From Euperipatoides rowelli (lineage: Eukaryota > Onychophora > Udeonychophora > Euonychophora > Peripatopsidae): a stretch of DNA of 10,667 bases. Positions 6,620 to 10,667 of the stretch are shown here, piece after piece. The position numbers and the translations under genes are program-made. Location: NCBI GenBank assembly GCA_003024985.2, contig PXIH01S0019256.1; one strand, written 5' to 3'. Position 1 is the first letter of the stretch, and the number at the start of each line of letters is the position of its first letter. The notes beneath the pieces are model-generated. The model made no database searches. It had not been told where the DNA came from and saw only the letters and a list, made by a program, of their open reading frames with translations.

Positions 6620-7751
6620 TCACAACATCTCAGGTACTTGAGACACTGGAACAATAGAATCCCTCAAAAAAGTGTCAAAAAAATAATTCACATCTGAATT
6701 CTCCCATCTTTGTTTGAAGACTTCAGCTGGCAACAAAGAGAGATCCCTTTTGGCACCCTAAAGTCACTGCTGTAAAAAAAGGCTAAGGCCTCATCTTCAT
6801 GCCCTCAAAGACCCACAAATTCCCAATTTTCCAAAAGGAAAAAGGATTAGTAAGGCAATGAAGATAAAATTGTGATTTGAGAGCAAATTGGTTAGCAAGT
6901 CAAAAAGAGACCTAGTGAAAAAATCATAATATAGAAATTGTGAGAACCTACTCCACACCTCCTGAAAATAATGGCAGTGAAAAAGGATGTGCTACAGTGA
7001 TTCATCTCGATCACACAATGGTCAGTCTGACTGAAGATTAAAGAGAATCTCTGTATTAGTAGATCCCGAGTAAAAACTGATGAAGTGGTAATCCAAAATA
7101 AAAAATCATATAAATTAGCTGGAAAAAAATTTATTTTGGAAAATTTATAATGGGGTAAAATAAGATGTGACAATGGCAAAACTGCAAAGTCCTCATCCAA
7201 CAAGTAAGAGAAGGTCCTATAGCTAAACTTGACAGCTTGCCTGAGATCAAACGTATCCATGAGGTCCTGGAACAAAATACGCAGGAGTGCCAAGTCAGGA
7301 GGCTCATCTTCATAGGGTGGAGGAGTGTCTGTTGGCCCCACATCCTGCACTGGATTGAGGAATGCTGAGTATTGAATATACATTTGAAGAAATTGGCTTG
7401 TATAACCATTGCCAGATTGTCAACATTATGGAGGCCAAGTCCACCTCTATTCAAAGATTGAGAGAGCCACCTTCTTGAAACAGGAATCAGGGAGGATCCC
7501 CACAAGATGCAATGGGTGATAGAGTATAGCTGTGTGATGAACTACTTGTTAAATGAAATGTGTGGCAAATAATAATTAGCAGATGGGAAAAGGTATATGT
7601 TAACAAATTTTACTTTGGTGAGAAGTGAGAGTGGCTTCCCCTTGACAATTGTCAGTGCCTGTTGAAAGCGGTCAATGATTCAATCCTGAAGGATCCTCTT
7701 GACCATAGGGCCTGAGAACAGGTATGGAAATCCCAAAAAAACAGTTGGCAT
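6620..7751 (-). pseudogene. LINE ORF2 thumb and C-terminal zinc region (broken), minus strand
   Basis: Reading leftward, TMPTVFLGFPYLFSG (about 7752-7708) gives the FLG motif. KVKFVNIYLFPSANYYLPHI (about 7617-7558) matches the usual thumb segment. LNRGGLGLHNVDN (about 7457-7419) is the GGLGL motif. A frame at 7383-6892 then runs as the C-terminal domain, including TRDLLIQRFS. The zinc motif survives as one cysteine (TGT 7017-7015) and, after a frameshift, DESL-stop-HILFHC (about 7006-6974); the second cysteine is lost. Further on, FWKIGNLWVFEG (about 6828-6793) matches the WxxxxN tail, and LLPAEVFKQRWENSDV leads to TGA 6622-6620, the likely true end. At least four frameshifts are needed to read through. 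Stops include TGA 7682-7680 and TAG 6994-6992. Confidence 0.82.
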
Positions 7752-8632
7752 GGTAAGGTTATATCTACTTCAACTTGATTGAGATGCGGGTACCAAATTT
7801 GTGTCTTGATAGTGTTGAAGACTGACCCTGTTCTGTGTGAGAAGTCGTNTAGTATTTGGAACACTCTGGTGATGAAATTCCTACCATCTACAAAGTTGGT
7901 AAGATCATCTACAAAAGACAAGTACGGAAATAGAAGTACTCAACTAAGAATTCATATGCCAGTGTTAAGCCTGACCAGCTGAGACACCAAACTGTCTAAG
8001 TACAGAGCAAAAAGATTCATGCTCGAGGGGAATCCCTGAGTGATCCCCTTTTCACAGGAATTGAGTAAGTAGTACAGGCACCCATTAAACTTAAAAGAAT
8101 TGACCTTATTAGAGATGTAATTGATAATGCCTCGAGTGAGGTTAGAGCAACCAAGGTAATGGATAAGCCTATCTACTAGATTTTCATGATTCACAAAATT
8201 GAAGGCCTTACTGATGTCCAGAAACATGTTTGTTGTGTGCCTAAGTCAATGATTCTTAATGTAATAGACCACTTGCTTCATCAGATTTATAGGTGTGTGT
8301 ATGCTTCACCCTTTTATTGCGAAGTGGTATGGTGACAAAACCGCAGGAAGTATGAGGTTTAGCCTGTTATTAAGAATTCTGGCAATGACCTTGCTTTCAA
8401 GATTTTGTACATTGATGGGCCTTGTGTTAAAAAGGTCCAGATTCATATCAGGATCAAGTCCTCACTTCCAATGCAGTGTCTTGTATGACTGAACGAGTGG
8501 CTGATCAAAGTAGGTGAAAGTTAACCAATCATTATAAATAATCAACAAATAAGGTATAAATACATGTTCTAAAAATTTTAAAAGGGACACGGTTAAAAGG
8601 TCTGGGCCTGGCAAATATGCTGATTTAACAGA
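7752..8632 (-). pseudogene. LINE reverse transcriptase core, catalytic boxes still readable
   Basis: A single minus-strand frame spans the whole palm. KSAYLPGPDLLTVSLLK (from about 8629) is the PGPDG motif. NTRPINVQNLESKVIARILN (about 8434-8375) is the NxRPIxL motif. MFLDISKAFNFVNHENL (8227-8177) carries the first catalytic aspartate. GITQGFPSSMNLFALYLDSL (near 8047-7985) is the QGxPLS motif, and LSFVDDLTNFVD (about 7924-7889) is the YxDD box with both aspartates kept. Five in-frame stops, all TGA, lie at 8464-8462, 8308-8306, 8248-8246, 7954-7952 and 7942-7940. The second of these replaces the R of the GRS motif. An N at 7849 makes one residue unreadable. The core is dead through its stops although the active-site residues remain. 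Confidence 0.9.
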
Positions 8633-9130
8633 CCCAAAGCATTAATAAAGTCCTGATGGGTCAGTACAAAATTATTTTGTGAGTAGATATCAACTTGCCT
8701 TGGAAAAGCCACCATCCTTCAGAACTCAGTAATCCAGGCTGTATGAGAAACATAAAGTTTTAGAAATGAGAAACCATAAGATTGAGTATTGGTAGCCCAG
8801 TGACATTATCCCAACCATCAAAGATGTAACTATTCGAAGGTGATGAGGCCTTTTGAGAAAAAAAGATGCGGTGAGGGATGAGACCTCCTGCCTTGATGCA
8901 ACAATTATCTTTCTGTGTAAAAGGATGTTCTCTGATTCCGAGTAATCATATTATATTCTCCTTGACAGCTTTTAAAGAATTGCAACTGGGTTGAGTCAAT
9001 ATTATTCATAGACCTCATGAGATCTGATAGGTCCATCAAACGCTGACACCCTTGTGCTTAGCTGTATAATTAAAGTCAATAAGGTTGTAACAAAATGACA
9101 TTTGAATAGATAATAATTTTCAAGTGTAAA
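8633..9130 (-). pseudogene. LINE ORF2 linker between endonuclease and RT (broken)
   Basis: One frame is largely open from about 8999 to 8765, with a single TGA at 8948-8946. It includes REHPFTQKDN, PHRIFFSQKASSPSNSYI and FDGWDNVTGLPILNL, the pattern of a charged segment, RxFF and D..G that leads towards the RT in L1-type proteins. After a shift it continues as YGFSFLKLYVSHTAWITEF, then TGA 8721-8719, then PRQVDIYSQNNFVLTHQDFI up to another shift just before the PGPD motif. The segment has no catalytic role known. Its position, and its continuity with both neighbours, identifies it. Confidence 0.7.
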
Positions 9131-9912
9131 GTTCTTAAATAAAAGAGATGCTGCATCCACATAAACATCCAGAAAGAATAATTGGAGAAAAGGAAATGGA
9201 TAAAGAAATGAAAGGATCTGCCTGTTTGACAGTGTACATAGGAATGTGAGCAGAAGTCAAACCGCAAAAGCAGAGCAGCGTGGTCAGAAAAGCTTGTAAA
9301 AATGACGTCAAACTCGGATCCAGCAACCAAAGAGGGTGAAATGTAAAAGAGATTAAGGTTGTTACCAGCCTGAAATAAATGTGTTGTAATTTGTCTTTAA
9401 CATGTATACCTGCAACATTTATAATTGACATCCTTTGAAAGATGGCTATAAAAAAAGAATCCAGTCCAAAGTCCTTATGATTTAGAACACCGCCGAGAAT
9501 TAAAAAGGCCTTCCTTAATGGTATATGTCCAATCATATCTGAGAAAATATCTCTATTTGCCACCACCTGGCTTGGGGCATAATAGTTTACAAAAATAAAG
9601 TGGCTTGAATCATGAACATGTGATAATATAATAAACCGAGAAGTGTCCTTAACTACTGTCACCTGAGAGACCAATAATCTCTTTGAAATTAAAATTACAA
9701 CACCCTGGCAACCCTTGAAAAAAATGAAAATAATCTTGAAAATAATTTTTAACTGCCCCCGCCCCCAATCCCCTCCCCCCGTGCCTTGAACTTGGATTGC
9801 GGGACGAAGCACACATCAACATTTTTCATTAATAAATATTTTTTAATCCAAGCATTGTTTACGTTTCATATTCATCTCTTGTACATTTAAGGAGATGAAG
9901 CTAATACCACCT
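9131..9912 (-). pseudogene. LINE AP-like endonuclease domain (inactive)
   Basis: Motifs appear in the normal order and spacing of the exonuclease-endonuclease-phosphatase fold used by LINEs to nick target DNA. GGISFISLNVQEMNMKRK (about 9912-9859) is the N-terminal asparagine motif. VDVCFVPQSKF (about 9820-9788) is the position of the catalytic glutamate, here QS instead of QE. GVVILISKRLL (about 9703-9671) follows, then NYYAP (9587-9573) and ILGGVLNHKD (about 9501-9472), where the aspartate of GGDFN has become V. SDHAALLLRF (about 9289-9260) holds the catalytic histidine motif. Two or three frame changes separate these. The lost E and D mean the domain could not cut DNA. No clear ATG precedes the first motif. 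Confidence 0.85.
9756..9780 (-). repeat. G-quadruplex-type tract inside the endonuclease region
   Basis: On the minus strand four runs of four to six G bases are separated by 1, 3 and 1 bases (9780-9756), which satisfies the usual intramolecular G-quadruplex pattern. It lies between the catalytic QS position and the GVVILI motif in very AT-rich surroundings, so it was probably expanded or altered after insertion. Confidence 0.6.
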
Positions 9913-10219
9913 GCTATATGTGCCACTACTGAAAAAGTTTGTGCAAAGCAGAATTAAATTTAATGTAACACCAAAATTGAAGAAAAGCCATCAAAGAGTC
10001 ATAAATAAATTGCTTTGCGACTTGAAGAACATGAAGCATAAATAAAAAAAAACAGAAATAAATTGAAAAGCCAATATAAAAGATTTTGTATCCCCCTCCT
10101 CCCCTCCCCCATGGCACTGCAGAGAGAGAGAAAAAACAAGACAAAAACAACAGTTGTGATGAAATATGTAAGTACAAACAATATGCAAAAAAAGGGTTAA
10201 TTAACTTTTGGTTCATCAC
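9913..10219 (-). other. Inter-ORF region of minus-strand LINE
   Basis: This stretch lies between the ORF1 stop (TAG 10222-10220) and the first endonuclease motif. Several overlapping frames are open here (e.g. 10219-9926), but they encode hydrophobic, phenylalanine-rich peptides produced by T-rich sequence and show no motif, so they are not counted as genes. It holds a G-rich tract (10110-10092, G runs of 5, 4, 2 and 5) and a short (GA)n run near 10121-10130. The true ORF2 start may lie here but cannot be fixed. Confidence 0.5.
10092..10110 (-). repeat. Second G-rich tract
   Basis: G runs of 5, 4, 2 and 5 on the minus strand (10110-10092). Only three runs reach three or more, so quadruplex folding is less certain than for the 9756-9780 tract. 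It is followed by ATGGC in plus-strand reading, and a GA microsatellite begins about 10 bases later. Confidence 0.5.
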
Positions 10220-10667
10220 CTATCTTGAGTTTCTTGCCCCCTTCCCTCCTACATAACTATCAAAATCAGCAACATTCACTGGTATTGAAGAATTATCTAT
10301 AAAGTATGAAAACTTTGAATCTTGTACAGCATAGGATTGAGCATCTTCATCCTTAAAAGCAAGTGAATCTTGATCCACTGAAGCCTTTTTATAAAATAAT
10401 AATAACTCCTGGGCCACAGGGGTTTGAGTATCAAATAACGCCTACAACACATCATAATTGCCAGCCTAAAATTCAATATCCTGGAGACCATTACTCAAAG
10501 TTGAATTACCTTAATCCATGTCACCCTGCACAACACACTGGGGCTCAGTAGCCCATCCCCTACACTTTTGATGGGACACAATTTAATATGTGGAGTATTG
10601 AATCAAAACGCAACATGTCCACCAAGCACCAAAATTGAGTTAAGGGTGGAAACATATTCTTTAAAGC
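10220..10667 (-). pseudogene. LINE ORF1 C-terminal part with zinc-knuckle remnant (broken, partial)
   Basis: From the right edge one frame reads KEYVSTLNSILVLGGHVAF, stop, FNTPHIKLCPIK (10662-10567). After a small shift a second frame reads CRGWATEPQC (10564-10535). Together these resemble a CCHC zinc knuckle (C...C....H....C) in which the histidine is missing. The second frame continues with acidic, glutamine-rich sequence such as QSYAVQDSKFSYFID and ends at TAG 10222-10220. In-frame stops at 10605-10603 (TGA), 10513-10511 (TAA), 10468-10466 (TAG) and 10444-10442 (TAG) all sit where R or Q is expected. ORF1 proteins of this group bind element RNA. The assignment rests on position, the zinc-like pattern and the shared decay style. 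The start is outside the window. Confidence 0.5.

Larger units (their letters stand above)
6440..10667 (-). mobile_element. Near full-length decayed LINE with ORF1 and ORF2, minus strand
   Basis: From right to left on the minus strand lie: the end of an ORF1 with a zinc-knuckle remnant (10667-10220), an AP-type endonuclease (9912-9131), a linker, RT with an LDISKAF motif and FVDD box (8632-7752), a thumb with FLG and GGLGL motifs, an HxxxxC half zinc motif, a WKI.N tail, and a 3' UTR with AATAAA and an A-rich tail. The two-ORF, endonuclease-first layout with a C-terminal zinc motif is that of L1/Tx1-group elements. Motif spacings within ORF2 are close to normal, so no large insertion is present. 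Stops and frameshifts throughout make it dead. The 5' end lies outside the window. Confidence 0.9.

Noticed and set aside
7779-7982. Plus-strand open frame
   Set aside because: Antisense of the minus-strand RT frame that carries the FVDD box.
8295-8492. Plus-strand open frame
   Set aside because: Antisense of the minus-strand RT motifs around NTRPI.
7680-8721. TGA read as tryptophan (alternative genetic code)
   Set aside because: One stop replaces the arginine of a GRS motif and other stops are TAG/TAA at glutamine positions, so C-to-T decay of a pseudogene explains them better.
9926-10219. Three overlapping minus-strand open frames between ORF1 and ORF2
   Set aside because: Phenylalanine- and leucine-rich products of T-rich DNA with no conserved motif. 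More likely an inter-ORF spacer.
10297-10491. Minus-strand 64-codon open frame in another phase
   Set aside because: It overlaps the ORF1 frame that ends at 10220. Its composition is less coding-like and it has no motif.
10363-10551. Plus-strand 62-codon open frame
   Set aside because: Antisense of the LINE ORF1 remnant, which explains the region better.

Overview
The window is AT-rich eukaryotic, almost certainly animal, DNA. There are no bacterial-style operons, tRNA or rRNA genes. Most of the right-hand 7 kb is the decayed remains of two non-LTR retrotransposons (LINEs), recognised from conserved endonuclease, reverse transcriptase and C-terminal zinc motifs spread over broken frames. The L1/Tx1-like character of both copies, the strong shortage of CG dinucleotides and the (TTA)n tail fit a metazoan, perhaps an aquatic invertebrate or lower vertebrate. 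The species cannot be fixed from this sequence. Two isolated N bases (6444 and 7849) suggest a draft consensus.

Layout. 1-3470 is AT-rich non-coding DNA with homopolymer runs. It holds an 18-bp perfect palindrome beside a TATA-like box (1101-1128), a badly decayed minisatellite (about 1777-2196), and two weak candidates for host exons: a 37-nt minus-strand exon at 2529-2565 and a plus-strand 3' exon around 2991-3044. 3471-6055 is a plus-strand LINE, lacking any recognisable endonuclease. It has an RT core (about 3772-4583), then roughly 360-430 bp of unrelated, GC-richer DNA (about 4718-5079) with two strong inverted repeats, then the LINE C-terminal part with a CCHC zinc motif (5280-6055). 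6391-6439 is a (TTA)n plus T tract. Read on the minus strand it is the A-rich tail of the second LINE.

6440-10667 is that second LINE, on the minus strand. It is nearly full length and runs off the right edge: the end of ORF1 with a zinc-knuckle remnant (10667-10220), an inter-ORF stretch (10219-9913), an ORF2 AP-type endonuclease (9912-9131), a linker (9130-8633), RT with a surviving FVDD catalytic box (8632-7752), thumb and C-terminal region with a HxxxxC half zinc motif (7751-6620), and a 3' UTR with AATAAA and a small hairpin (6619-6440). Several frameshifts and about a dozen in-frame stops show that it is dead. Most stops are explained by C-to-T changes at CGA, CAA or CAG codons. The two LINEs face each other tail to tail.

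Nothing here is a convincing new molecular system. The most interesting leftovers are the unclassified insert inside the plus-strand LINE, G-quadruplex-type tracts in the minus-strand LINE, the palindrome near 1.1 kb, and the possible micro-exon at 2.5 kb. All positions and motif readings were made by eye without alignment software.
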